This document shows positions 1-7,940 of a stretch of 64,000 nt of DNA, piece by piece (the stretch's first letter is position 1; every line of letters begins with the position of its first letter). This DNA comes from Candidatus Woesearchaeota archaeon. GTDB taxonomy: Archaea; Nanobdellota; Nanobdellia; Woesearchaeales; ARS49. Location of the stretch: NCBI GenBank assembly GCA_017609645.1, contig JAFCDQ010000002.1, positions 159,823-223,822 of the forward strand, in the 5' to 3' direction. Position numbers and translations under genes: made by a program. The notes under the pieces were generated by a model. That model searched no databases and was not told the DNA's origin. It saw only the letters and a list, made by a program, of their open reading frames with translations.

Positions 1-524
1 TCCTGAAAGAACAACAAAAAGCCAAAGAAAAACAACTAGACCTGGAAAAAGGAATCCACAAAGAAACAGACCTAGATAAAGAACAAATAAAGATTCTTGA
101 AAAGCAAGATTATGTAAGATCAAGACATGTAGCACTAGGAAAAGAAGGACCTCAAGTTTATTACATCAGACCAAGAGCAAATGAATCAACAGCACACTAT
201 TTTCTAACAATGCAAATAAAACAATACCTAGAATCAAAAAGCATTGAAGTCAGAACACCAAACTCAAGAGAAGCAGACATAATTTTCACAGCAAACAATC
301 AAACATGGGCAATAGAAGTAGAAACAGGAAGCGTCAAGAAAAAGAAGCCAGAAATGTTCAAACAAAAAATAGAACAACTAAACAAAAAATATGGCGATAA
401 CTGGTTTATTGTGTTAACAAAAAAAGACCTTAAAAAGCATTATAGATCAAAAAGATACAAAATAGTACAAAAAAGCAAAATTATTGAAAAAATTGATAAA
501 ATAATAGGTGACTACAAATTCTAA
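1..524 (+). CDS. C-terminal part of a protein with a nuclease-like domain (5' end outside window)
   Basis: The ORF track starts this gene at the ATG at 210, but the frame is open to the left edge (first full codon at 3), so it is the 3' end of a longer gene. The visible part begins with a charged, probably helical stretch rich in Lys, Glu and Gln. It ends in a roughly 100-residue domain with the motif EADIIF followed by AIEVETGS, which resembles the D...ExE/K core of PD-(D/E)xK nuclease folds. Similar C-terminal domains occur, as far as I recall, in archaeal conjugative-transfer ATPases, which would suit the integrase-containing neighbourhood; that assignment is inference. The last codons contain one copy of a 12-bp repeat that recurs just downstream. 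Confidence 0.6.
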   Translation, partial: LKEQQKAKEKQLDLEKGIHKETDLDKEQIKILEKQDYVRSRHVALGKEGPQVYYIRPRANESTAHYFLTMQIKQYLESKSIEVRTPNSREADIIFTANNQTWAIEVETGSVKKKKPEMFKQKIEQLNKKYGDNWFIVLTKKDLKKHYRSKRYKIVQKSKIIEKIDKIIGDYKF

Positions 525-571
525 AATTTTTAAGCTAGGTGACTACATTTAGCGCTTTTTGTAGTCACCTA
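504..571. repeat. Three-copy 12-bp repeat, two copies forming a hairpin
   Basis: The sequence TAGGTGACTACA occurs at 504-515 (inside the 3' end of the preceding CDS), again at 536-547, and as its perfect inverted complement at 560-571. The last two copies form a 12-bp stem with a 12-nt loop. It lies just before the TATA-like region of the MNT/HEPN pair. It could be a terminator for the upstream gene, an operator, or a recombination relic; no U-tract follows the stem. Confidence 0.6.
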
Positions 572-579
572 AACGAAAG

Positions 580-614
580 ATTTAAATAAGGACAAAAATA
601 TCCTCATCTGAGGA
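580..614 (+). promoter_or_regulatory. Promoter and palindromic operator candidate of the MNT/HEPN pair
   Basis: An archaeal TATA-like ATTTAAATAAG lies near 580-590, about 40 nt before the ATG at 630. The palindrome TCCTCATCTGAGGA (601-614) sits where transcription would start, and AGGACAAAAA occurs twice around it. This layout would suit autorepression by the winged-helix N-terminus of the next gene product. That role is inferred from position only. Confidence 0.45.
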
Positions 615-629
615 CAAAAAAGTCTTAAA

Positions 630-1232
630 ATGCTGACAAAAAACCAAACCAAAATCATGCAAGTATTCACAAGCCACATAACAGAACAATACAGCATGAG
701 AGAAATAGCTAAAATACTGCAAAAAGACAGTAGTCAAACACGCAGAGCAATAAAACCCTTAATAGAAAAACAATTCCTAACAGTAACTCAAAAAAAACAC
801 CTAATTTTAAACTATCAAAAAAACCATCAACAACTAGCATATATTGAACATTTAAGAAGCAAAGAATTCCTAAACAAGCCTAAAAATAAAGAATTGACCA
901 TGTTCACAAAAGAAGTTAAAGAAAAATTCCCAGAAGACTTCTTTATTTTCCTATTATTCGGCTCAACAATAACAGCAAAAAAACCAAGAGACATAGACAT
1001 ACTCTTCATAACAGATGATATCGAAAAAGTAAACACAACAGAAAAAATCCTGTACAATATATCAAGAAATTATGAACAAAAAATTGACATCAATGTAATC
1101 TCTCCTGAAAGTGTATATGAAATGCTGGCAAAAAGAGAAGAACTAAATATAATGAATGAGTTACTAAACAAACACCTGATAATTTACGGTGCTGAAACTT
1201 TTTACAGATTAATTAAAAAGGGAAGAACATGA
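630..1232 (+). CDS. Winged-helix / minimal nucleotidyltransferase (MNT) protein, probable antitoxin
   Basis: This 200-residue protein has an N-terminal helix-turn-helix (about residues 5-55, 'SMREIAKILQKDSSQTRRAI') and a nucleotidyltransferase domain from about residue 90. The catalytic signature is visible: FGST near residues 109-112, DIDIL about ten residues later, and a further acidic strand in KIDINV. MNT proteins of HEPN/MNT modules antagonise the HEPN partner, in characterised cases by adding AMP to it. The next gene is a HEPN-like protein that overlaps by ATGA, so the two are co-translated. The N-terminal DNA-binding domain suggests that it also controls its own promoter. Family is well supported; the antitoxin role is inferred from pairing. 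Confidence 0.78.
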   Translation: MLTKNQTKIMQVFTSHITEQYSMREIAKILQKDSSQTRRAIKPLIEKQFLTVTQKKHLILNYQKNHQQLAYIEHLRSKEFLNKPKNKELTMFTKEVKEKFPEDFFIFLLFGSTITAKKPRDIDILFITDDIEKVNTTEKILYNISRNYEQKIDINVISPESVYEMLAKREELNIMNELLNKHLIIYGAETFYRLIKKGRT

Positions 1233-1819
1233 AAACACTTGATGATAAGAAAATTAAAGAAATAAAAAATAGAGTAAAAAATTACATTACAGATGGAATT
1301 ATAAAAACCAAACAAAAAAAAGAACACACAAAATTCTTTTTAATTAATTCAGAAGATTCTCTAAATTCAGCAAGAGCCTTATTTGACCTGTCAACAAACA
1401 AAGACTACCAAGAATACACAGGCAACATAGGACTAAAAGGATTTCTTTGGGTAATAAATTCAAGCTATTACTCCATGTTTTATACAGTAAGAGCTCTGCT
1501 AGAAAGCGAAGGCATAAAAATCAAAACAGACCAATCAATCCATGCACTAACCTTTGACACATTAATCTACTATTTTTACCTTACAGGCAAACTCCAAAAA
1601 AGATTATTTGAATACTATGTAGAAGCACAAGAAGAAGCCGCAGAACTACTAGGACAACAAAAAACAGAAGAACTCCTAGAAGAATACTTCTTTGAAAAAG
1701 GCAAAAGAGCAACCTTCACCTACAACACAGGAGAGTTTGCAATGAAAAACAAAGCAAAAACCTCACTAGAAAGAGCAACAAAATTCAACAGAGAAATAAA
1801 AAAAATCCTACAAACCTAA
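1229..1819 (+). CDS. HEPN-domain-like protein, probable toxin partner of the MNT protein
   Basis: The 196-residue, predominantly alpha-helical protein has the 'SSYYSMFYTVRALLES' helix and a late 'KGKRATFTYNTGEFA' segment typical of archaeal HEPN-like proteins. It starts inside the stop of the MNT gene (ATGA overlap), the usual arrangement of HEPN/MNT pairs. Canonical HepT toxins carry RX4HXY. Here the equivalent stretch reads R-ATFT-Y-NT, so the catalytic His is replaced by Tyr and the modifiable Tyr by Thr. It may be an inactive RNase, a different HEPN subgroup, or an adaptor for substrate recognition. The HEPN call rests on motif and context, not on a profile search. Confidence 0.65.
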   Translation: MKTLDDKKIKEIKNRVKNYITDGIIKTKQKKEHTKFFLINSEDSLNSARALFDLSTNKDYQEYTGNIGLKGFLWVINSSYYSMFYTVRALLESEGIKIKTDQSIHALTFDTLIYYFYLTGKLQKRLFEYYVEAQEEAAELLGQQKTEELLEEYFFEKGKRATFTYNTGEFAMKNKAKTSLERATKFNREIKKILQT

Positions 1820-1893
1820 GGACCACCAAAAAAAGACCTCCAAAAAAACAACAAATTTTCATTTAAAAACAAAGACCTCCTAATTTTCAAGCA
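1820..1893. other. A-rich intergenic segment before direct repeat copy 1
   Basis: No gene is seen here. AAAGACCTCC occurs twice. The final bases resemble, weakly, the integrase-tail sequence that precedes repeat copy 2 at 4517-4566, so this may be an older and more decayed copy of the same junction. Confidence 0.35.
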
Positions 1894-1979
1894 AAAAACA
1901 CAATTTTATAGACGATAAAAACAAAATACTCCTACCTTTTTTACTGTCACTAATAAGAACTATGAAAAATCAGATAAAA
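1894..1979. repeat. 86-bp direct repeat, copy 1
   Basis: By eye this matches 4563-4648 over 86 bp with one mismatch (T at 1930 against A at 4599). It contains the start-like ATGAAAAATCAGATAAAA. It lies 13 bp before the 3' end of the minus-strand gene 1993-3672, and the second copy lies in the equivalent place at the end of another minus-strand gene. Near-identity in non-coding DNA points to recent duplication or recombination. Confidence 0.9.
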
Positions 1980-1992
1980 AACAAAGCATACA

Positions 1993-3672
1993 TTATTTTT
2001 GGAAGTATATCACACCTAGACGTTCAATCAAGCTATCATAGTTTTCTTCAGAAGGTTCTATATCAAATTTATCTAAAATTTTATTCCAATAAGGCCAATA
2101 TTCATATTTTGTACTTTTTTTCAAAGTTTTTTGAATGGATTCTTCATTAGGGTTAATTTTAGTGATTTCGAAAAATTCTAAAAATTGTGGTGGAGAGTCA
2201 GAAAAATAATCATAAATTAATTGAGCTGTTTCTTCATCAGGTATTATGTTTGTATATTTGATCATATCTTCAATTTGATCAACATCACCATAACCTTTTT
2301 TTGATACTACTCTTTCTTTAAAATATTGTTTATAACCTTCTTTAATTTCTGCTTCGTTTAAAATTGGTTTAACACCAGTAAGATTTTCAAATTCTTCATA
2401 AAAAACAGACTGCATGTTAGCTATAGCTTTTTTATAAGTTTGTTGAATTTCCTCTTTAGAAAAATTTGGTTCTACTTTAGTTAATTCCATTAGATATATC
2501 ATCCCATCAAAACTGCGATTTGAAAAAGTAGAAACCCATGGGTTTTCTATACAATATCTATATATTTTTCGAATATCTTCTTCAGGCCAATCAGGTTTTT
2601 CTCCTGTATGATGAAATAAGTGAAATGTATACGATAAATATTTATTATCGGCTCTTGTTTCAAGTAGTTTGTGCAAATATTCTGTAAAAACTTTTTGTAT
2701 TGTTGATTTTTTAGGTTTGATTTCGCTTTTCTTTTTGATTTCGCCAGTTCCAGTTTTCTTTTTTAATTCTTCAAAACTATCAAAATCGCCTGTTAGAAAA
2801 CATTTTTCATAGGCTTGATGAGTATCTTCTTCATAAAAAGAAACATTCTCATTATTTTCATCCTCATAAAAAAATTCTTCTTTACAAAGAGGTAAACAAT
2901 ATGCTTTCGTTATTTGAAGGAATTTTTTTAATTTCTTATAATCCTTTTTTTCTAAAAGTTTTCCAAAACCTTTTCTAATATCTGAGATTTTAAAATAAAA
3001 TTGTTTAATATAATCTTCATCTTTTTTGTAATAATTAATAAATTCTATCAATTTTTCTAAATAATCGGCATTTCCTTCTTTTGCGCAATATTCTAATTTT
3101 TGTTGAAGTAATTCTTCAGGTAATTCTGCAAAACTGAATGTTAGTTTTTTTAATTTTAAAATTGAATCAAAATAATTATTTTGTTCATTAAAAAAGCCTT
3201 CTTTTATAATTTTATTATCTTTATTGAATAATAAAATATAACCTTCTTTTATAAGTTCATCAGAAGGATAAATATGAGTAATATCAATCAACTTAATAAG
3301 GTTTTTCAAATCACCCCAAAATCCTGCTCCTTTTTTTTCTGATAAAAAAGTATAAGCTTTTTGCATCGTTTCATCATTTGGTCTGCATTTAAGAAATCTA
3401 ATCATTTTTTCTAAACGAGTAAAACCCGGACGAGTAAAATCCTCGCTCTTAGAGTTAACTATATAATTATAAAAGGATTCTTGAATAACATCATCTAATA
3501 ATTCTTCTCCACCAAAGAAAACAACAGAAAGTTTTGATTTGTAATATATGTTATCCCTATTTAAAACTCTAGAAGCGCTGTTCTTTATAGCTTCTTCTAC
3601 TTCTTCTTTTTTGAATCCCTTTGATTCTGCATAATCAACTAAGTTTTCTAAACCTTTACTTTCTTCACTCAT
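1993..3672 (-). CDS. Helical-repeat protein of unknown function
   Basis: The 559-residue acidic protein has no signal peptide or membrane segment. It contains degenerate repeats with the pattern L-x3-T-x-I-x-P-x-E-E-x-I-x3-Y-x2-[YF]. Clear copies are near residues 90-110, 125-148, 385-412, 420-445, 465-485, 490-512 and 528-550, for example 'FEITKINPNEESIQKTL' and 'TNIIPDEETAQLIYDYF'. Pairs of short helices joined at a Pro are likely, so a TPR- or PPR-like solenoid for protein binding is a reasonable guess, but I do not recognise a named family. GGTGG precedes the ATG at 3672. It lies between the two copies of the 86-bp repeat and may be accessory. Confidence 0.6.
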   Translation of the reverse strand: MSEESKGLENLVDYAESKGFKKEEVEEAIKNSASRVLNRDNIYYKSKLSVVFFGGEELLDDVIQESFYNYIVNSKSEDFTRPGFTRLEKMIRFLKCRPNDETMQKAYTFLSEKKGAGFWGDLKNLIKLIDITHIYPSDELIKEGYILLFNKDNKIIKEGFFNEQNNYFDSILKLKKLTFSFAELPEELLQQKLEYCAKEGNADYLEKLIEFINYYKKDEDYIKQFYFKISDIRKGFGKLLEKKDYKKLKKFLQITKAYCLPLCKEEFFYEDENNENVSFYEEDTHQAYEKCFLTGDFDSFEELKKKTGTGEIKKKSEIKPKKSTIQKVFTEYLHKLLETRADNKYLSYTFHLFHHTGEKPDWPEEDIRKIYRYCIENPWVSTFSNRSFDGMIYLMELTKVEPNFSKEEIQQTYKKAIANMQSVFYEEFENLTGVKPILNEAEIKEGYKQYFKERVVSKKGYGDVDQIEDMIKYTNIIPDEETAQLIYDYFSDSPPQFLEFFEITKINPNEESIQKTLKKSTKYEYWPYWNKILDKFDIEPSEENYDSLIERLGVIYFQK

Positions 3673-3749
3673 TTACTCCACCATTTAATAGTGGCGACTA
3701 AAAATGTTTATTAAATTAATCTCCCCCTAAGTGCGTAGTAATAATAAAG

Positions 3750-3758
3750 TTTATATAT
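3750..3758 (+). promoter_or_regulatory. TATA box of the TrmB-family gene
   Basis: TTTATATAT lies 22-30 nt before the ATG at 3780, so transcription should start at or within a few bases of the start codon. The message is predicted to be leaderless. Confidence 0.65.
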
Positions 3759-3779
3759 GAGTTCAGAATTTTAGATAAT

Positions 3780-4520
3780 ATGAAGAAAGAAATACTAAGA
3801 AAAATAGGATTAACAGATGGAGAAATTAGAGTATACTTTGCTTTAATTAAACTAGGAAAAAGCTCAACAGGGCCAATAATGGAACATTCTGGAATATCAA
3901 GCTCTAAAGTATACTTAATCCTAGAAAAATTAATTCAAAAAGGATTTGCAAGCTACATTATAGAAGATGGAGTGAAAAAATTTCATGCAACAAATCCTGA
4001 AAACATAATAGAATATATTGAAAAACAACAAAAAGAGCTAGAAAAAGAAAAACAAGAAGCAAAAGAACTTGTTAAACAACTTTCTAAAATAGATATTTAC
4101 AAAGAAGAATCTGCAAAAATTTACAAAGGAACAAAAAGCATGAAAAACGCTTATGACAATATACTAAATGAATTAAAAAAAGGAGAAGAATTCTTATTCA
4201 TAGGAGGACCTGTCAAACAAAAAAAATCATTATTATTCTTCCAAAACCTTCACAAAAAAAGAATAGAAAGAAAAATCAAAACAAAAGGAATAGGAGAATC
4301 AGAAGCCAAAAAACCATATATGGAAATATTCAAAAAAATGAAAAATATAGAACTAAAATTTATGCCAATAGCTTTCCCTCATGCAATAGCAATAGGAAAG
4401 AAAAGAGTGGTGCTTTCTTTATGGGAAGAAAACCCTTTAGCAATAGAAATAATCTCAGAAAGAATGACACAAAGATACAAGAAATTTTTTTATCAATTAT
4501 GGAAACAAACTAAAAACTAA
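3780..4520 (+). CDS. TrmB-family transcriptional regulator
   Basis: The first roughly 70 residues form a TrmB-type winged helix ('LTDGEIRVYFALIKLGKSS', 'SKVYLILEKLIQKGFA'). A coiled-coil rich in Glu and Lys follows (about 80-110). The C-terminal domain (about 115-246) begins 'AKIYKGTKSMKNAYDNIL' and resembles the effector region of short TrmB-like proteins. At 246 residues it is shorter than sugar-binding TrmB proteins of about 330-340 residues, so its ligand may not be a sugar. It has its own TATA box and is transcribed away from the helical-repeat gene. Its stop codon overlaps the start of the integrase-tail remnant. Family call is firm; target genes are unknown. Confidence 0.85.
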   Translation: MKKEILRKIGLTDGEIRVYFALIKLGKSSTGPIMEHSGISSSKVYLILEKLIQKGFASYIIEDGVKKFHATNPENIIEYIEKQQKELEKEKQEAKELVKQLSKIDIYKEESAKIYKGTKSMKNAYDNILNELKKGEEFLFIGGPVKQKKSLLFFQNLHKKRIERKIKTKGIGESEAKKPYMEIFKKMKNIELKFMPIAFPHAIAIGKKRVVLSLWEENPLAIEIISERMTQRYKKFFYQLWKQTKN

Positions 4521-4566
4521 ACCAACTTCTCCTTTAAACCTAAAGATAAAATTTTTTCAGCTAAAA
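4517..4566 (-). pseudogene. Detached 3' end of the integrase gene
   Basis: Read on the minus strand this segment encodes FLAEKILSLGLKEKLV and a stop, nearly the same as the last residues of the intact integrase (LLAEKILALGLKEKLV). At DNA level 4517-4566 matches 6720-6769 with about five mismatches. Only the last 16 or so codons are present. It abuts copy 2 of the 86-bp repeat, so the two together look like a recombination or deletion scar. Confidence 0.8.
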
Positions 4567-4648
4567 ACACAATTTTATAGACGATAAAAACAAAATACAC
4601 CTACCTTTTTTACTGTCACTAATAAGAACTATGAAAAATCAGATAAAA
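4563..4648. repeat. 86-bp direct repeat, copy 2
   Basis: This is the second copy of the repeat at 1894-1979 (one mismatch). It runs from the integrase-tail remnant to the base before the stop codon of the Lrp gene (4649). The two copies bracket the helical-repeat gene and TrmB as a unit of about 2.7 kb. Confidence 0.9.
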
Positions 4649-5599
4649 TTAGATAGGTAATGTCTTTGCCTCGCTTTCATTCTCAATTAAAAAAATCTGA
4701 GAAGTCTCAATTTGATTTTTGAATTTTTTATTGATGTCTTTAATGGTTTTCCTAAATTCTTCTTCATTTTGATAAAATACTTGGATTAGACAATTGTAAT
4801 CTCCTAGTCCAAAGAATAAAGCATTTATGTGTTTATGTTGTTTACAAAAGGTTCTTAACTCTTTACGAGTTTTTCCATCTAAATTTTTTAATTTAATTCT
4901 TAAATTTCCAAAGTAAAATCCTAGTTTCTCTATATCAAATTGAATTTTTACTCCGAGAATGATTTTATTTTTGTAAAATTGTTTTAATTTGTAAACGATT
5001 AATTCGCTGGAAAGTCCTGTTTTTCTGGCAATATCAATAATTTTAGTTCTGCCGTTTTTTTCCAGAATTTTCAATATTTCTAAATCCTTATTTTTGAGCT
5101 GGATTGTTTTAATTAAATCGCTTACAACGTATATTTTTTCTTCATCTGAAAAACCAAAGGTTTTAAGAGGATAAAATTCACCATAACTAGTTGTAAATAT
5201 AGAATAATCAATTATGTCAGCTTCATGTTTCTTCAAAAAAGAATAAAATTCTTTTTCAAAATCAAGCTTATTCTTAAAAACAAAATCCACAAACAAATCA
5301 TAAGAGGAAATCTCATCACCTAAAGTAATAACCTTCTTCATACTCTTAAGCTCTTTTTTAATTAACTCCTTATTGTTTTTAATTTTCAACCAAACTATAA
5401 CAAATTCATTATAACCCAGAAGACTATAATTGAAAATAGTCAAATATTTCTTGATGATGCCTTCTTTTTCATACTTCTTAAGCCTATACTCTACTTGATC
5501 TCTAGAAATCCTGCAAGCTTTAGCTATCTTAGTCAAAGGCTCTCTATAATGATGATACAAATATGAAAACATCTTCTTATCTTGCTTATTGAGCTTCAT
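4649..5599 (-). CDS. Tandem (double) Lrp/AsnC-family transcriptional regulator
   Basis: The protein holds two Lrp units in series. Unit one has an HTH ('LTKIAKACRISRDQVEYRLKKY') and a RAM-like alpha/beta domain to about residue 150. Unit two has a second HTH ('IIDIARKTGLSSELIVYKL') from about residue 185 and a second RAM-like domain to the end. Ordinary Lrp proteins have about 150 residues and dimerise, so this may act as a built-in dimer. The ORF track starts at a TTG at 5605; the ATG at 5599 (MKLNKQDKK) is preferred because the TATA box 5621-5630 lies 22-31 nt upstream, giving a leaderless start. Effector and targets cannot be read from sequence. Confidence 0.85.
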   Translation of the reverse strand: MKLNKQDKKMFSYLYHHYREPLTKIAKACRISRDQVEYRLKKYEKEGIIKKYLTIFNYSLLGYNEFVIVWLKIKNNKELIKKELKSMKKVITLGDEISSYDLFVDFVFKNKLDFEKEFYSFLKKHEADIIDYSIFTTSYGEFYPLKTFGFSDEEKIYVVSDLIKTIQLKNKDLEILKILEKNGRTKIIDIARKTGLSSELIVYKLKQFYKNKIILGVKIQFDIEKLGFYFGNLRIKLKNLDGKTRKELRTFCKQHKHINALFFGLGDYNCLIQVFYQNEEEFRKTIKDINKKFKNQIETSQIFLIENESEAKTLPI

Positions 5600-5620
5600 A
5601 GACAAAATATTCGTCTTTAT

Positions 5621-5630
5621 CTATATAAAT
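5621..5630 (-). promoter_or_regulatory. TATA box of the double-Lrp gene
   Basis: On the minus strand ATTTATATAG lies about 26 nt before the ATG at 5599, the spacing expected for a leaderless archaeal transcript. Confidence 0.6.
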
Positions 5631-5737
5631 TTTACTATTTCATTAAACTATTTAAAGATTTTATTTAACAAATTAGGAAAAACTAGGGAAAATCTTTATT
5701 AATAGGTGCGTTATCTATTTTGTAGTAGTTAAGAATA

Positions 5738-6688
5738 ATGGAGATTAAAAATAAAATGAATGAAGAAATAGAAAAACTGGAACAAGAGAAAAAAGAAATA
5801 GAAAAGAAAATAACACTAGAAGGAAAAAAACAAAAACAAGCAGCCATAACTGAATTAGTGGAAAACTTCACTAAAAAAAGAATAGAAAGTTTAAATGAAA
5901 AATTAATTTCTCCAAAAGACCTTAAGGTATGGCACTGTTACGATGGTATAATTAACCTTAACATGCCTTTTATTTACTCAAATCAAGAAATTTTATTAAA
6001 TTTTAGAACAAAAAATAAAGCATTCAGAAAAAAAATTATTGATAATAAAGCGAAAACTATTGAAAACTTAATCTTTGAAAATGGATTTATAAAATCCGAT
6101 CATATATTCAATACACTGAGATCCTTTTTGGACAGTTATTATTTTAATCTTAAAACTGATGATCTAATTAAAGAAGCAAAGTATGAAATCGCTGAAGTTT
6201 TAATAAAAAATAATGAAACAGGAATTTTAAGCGGCAATGTACACTATAAAGATTATACCCTTGATCCAAATCAATATGGCTCTCCTCTTCTCGCACCAAT
6301 TTTCAAATTAAATTATTTATTAGATGTTGTTGAAAATGAAGAAACAAAAAAAGATCTAAAAATAATACAAGAAAGAAGAATGAAAGAATTTTTATCAAAT
6401 AAAAAAATAATAAATTTAGAAGATTTCGAACTCACATTTATTTTAAATAAAACTTCTTTTAATGAAGTAATAAGTAGAACTGACGGAAAACCTTTTTTAA
6501 TAAGCGCTGGCATGAATAGCGGAGATATTCCTTCAGAGTACGAGCAAGATTATGAAAAATTAAAACAAGACGTCACAAAAACGTTACTAGAAGGACAAAA
6601 AGAAATTTTAACATACATGTCAAAAAATCCTAAAATATACATTGCTTTGATTAAAAAATTAGCAAATTGTAAGGTTGAAAATGAGTAA
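5738..6688 (+). CDS. Protein of unknown function with an N-terminal coiled coil
   Basis: The 316-residue soluble protein starts with a Lys/Glu heptad-like region (about residues 1-45) and continues as a mixed alpha/beta sequence with no motif I recognise. There is no signal peptide or membrane segment. A TATA-like TTTATTAAT lies about 35 nt before the ATG. It is convergent with the integrase gene, with only about 30 bp between their ends, and base composition is like its neighbours. It may be cargo of the mobile region; that is inference from position. Confidence 0.55.
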   Translation: MEIKNKMNEEIEKLEQEKKEIEKKITLEGKKQKQAAITELVENFTKKRIESLNEKLISPKDLKVWHCYDGIINLNMPFIYSNQEILLNFRTKNKAFRKKIIDNKAKTIENLIFENGFIKSDHIFNTLRSFLDSYYFNLKTDDLIKEAKYEIAEVLIKNNETGILSGNVHYKDYTLDPNQYGSPLLAPIFKLNYLLDVVENEETKKDLKIIQERRMKEFLSNKKIINLEDFELTFILNKTSFNEVISRTDGKPFLISAGMNSGDIPSEYEQDYEKLKQDVTKTLLEGQKEILTYMSKNPKIYIALIKKLANCKVENE

Positions 6689-6719
6689 GAAAAAACCAAA
6701 AGAAATTTTTTAAATATCA

Positions 6720-7934
6720 CTAAACCAACTTCTCTTTTAAACCTAAAGCTAAAATCTTTTCTGCTAGAAGTTTTTGGACATCTGAGTCTTTCATTAACTG
6801 AGTCATTAAAGTATTAACATTGTTTGTTGAGTTTTGTTCTTGTAAGAACTGTTTTTGAGATTGTAGTTTTGTTTTTTCATCAAGGATAGCAGCGCATTTA
6901 GAACAATAAACATTATCTTTAGCATTAATGCTATCACAACGAGGACATTTTTTAGGAGATTCTTGTTGTTTTTTCTCCTCAACAACCAAGCCGTTCATTT
7001 TAAGAATAGCACTATCTAAATCCCTGCCGCTTAAATGAACATAAGTGCTAGGCATGTCAGAACCCTGAATCCAGCCAAAATATTGATTCATCTGAAACTC
7101 AGTTAAGTGATTAGCTAAAATACTGGCACGAGAATGACGAAACAAATGAGGATTACACCTTTTCTTAATACCAGCAGAACGAAAAGCATCTTTTAAAATC
7201 CTGGCAAGAGCATTATACCTCATAGGCTTATGATAATTACAAGAACCAACATTAACCCACAAAGGAGCTTCAGGATCATCTTTAAAAGGATGACAATTAA
7301 GCCAGGTTGTAAGATAAGTCGTAGCATTAATCACCCTAACTCTTCTAGAACCAGTTTTGCCATGCAAGTTTAAAACAGTTCCATGCTGGTCAAAAGCAAT
7401 ATTTTTCAAACATAAAGTACCAATCTCCCCAATCCTGCACCCGCTTTCAGCAATAATAGCAATAAAAGCTTTATTCCTGGGATGGTCACTAGCCCTGATA
7501 GCTTTTGTAACCTCTTCTTCAGTAATCAAGTCCTGAGTATTAAGAATTTTAACATCCTTAGATTTTAAAGAAGAACGAATCCATTTAACTTCTTTAGGAT
7601 ATTCTTCATTACCATTTAACCATTTAAAGAATTTCTTTAAAATAGCACGATAAGTAGCCTTAGTCCAGGGAGACCATTCTTTTTCATCAAAAAAACAAAC
7701 AATTCTTTTAATATCATCAATATCTGCCTTATCAAAATCCTTTTTTAAAAAAAGAGCTAGGTTTCGTACTACTTCTAATAATTTAACTATTCTGGGCTTA
7801 CTTATGCCTTGCAGGATGCAATCCTCATAAAAAGTCTTAATCAAACCCTTATTTTTCTTGCTTATAGAAATCTTTTCTAAATAATCAAGCTCTCGCTTTA
7901 ACTTTTTCGGATAATTATGGATATCTATATTCAT
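6720..7934 (-). CDS. Tyrosine recombinase (Xer/integrase family) with a C-terminal zinc ribbon
   Basis: The 404-residue protein has a SAM-like core-binding domain (about 20-115) and a catalytic domain (about 130-315). Visible catalytic motifs are 'ESGCRIGEIGTL' (first Arg), 'NPHLFRHSRAS' (HxxR), and a final Tyr in 'PSTYVHLSG'. A zinc ribbon follows with paired CPRC and CSKC. It cuts and rejoins DNA through a covalent phosphotyrosine. AGGAGGT lies seven bases before the ATG, an unusually strong ribosome-binding site for this window. The gene begins 79 nt from the 3' end of tRNA-Asp, the classic place for a tRNA-targeting integrase. It could instead be a resident XerA-like enzyme. Confidence 0.9.
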   Translation of the reverse strand: MNIDIHNYPKKLKRELDYLEKISISKKNKGLIKTFYEDCILQGISKPRIVKLLEVVRNLALFLKKDFDKADIDDIKRIVCFFDEKEWSPWTKATYRAILKKFFKWLNGNEEYPKEVKWIRSSLKSKDVKILNTQDLITEEEVTKAIRASDHPRNKAFIAIIAESGCRIGEIGTLCLKNIAFDQHGTVLNLHGKTGSRRVRVINATTYLTTWLNCHPFKDDPEAPLWVNVGSCNYHKPMRYNALARILKDAFRSAGIKKRCNPHLFRHSRASILANHLTEFQMNQYFGWIQGSDMPSTYVHLSGRDLDSAILKMNGLVVEEKKQQESPKKCPRCDSINAKDNVYCSKCAAILDEKTKLQSQKQFLQEQNSTNNVNTLMTQLMKDSDVQKLLAEKILALGLKEKLV

Positions 7935-7940
7935 ATTCTT

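Noticed and set aside
504-571. CRISPR-like repeat array
   Set aside because: Only three 12-bp copies with irregular spacing and mixed orientation, and no cas genes in the window.
1962-2150. 62-residue plus-strand ORF starting in repeat copy 1
   Set aside because: Most of it is antisense to the helical-repeat gene. The start codon is part of the duplicated 86 bp, and in copy 2 the frame stops after eight codons.
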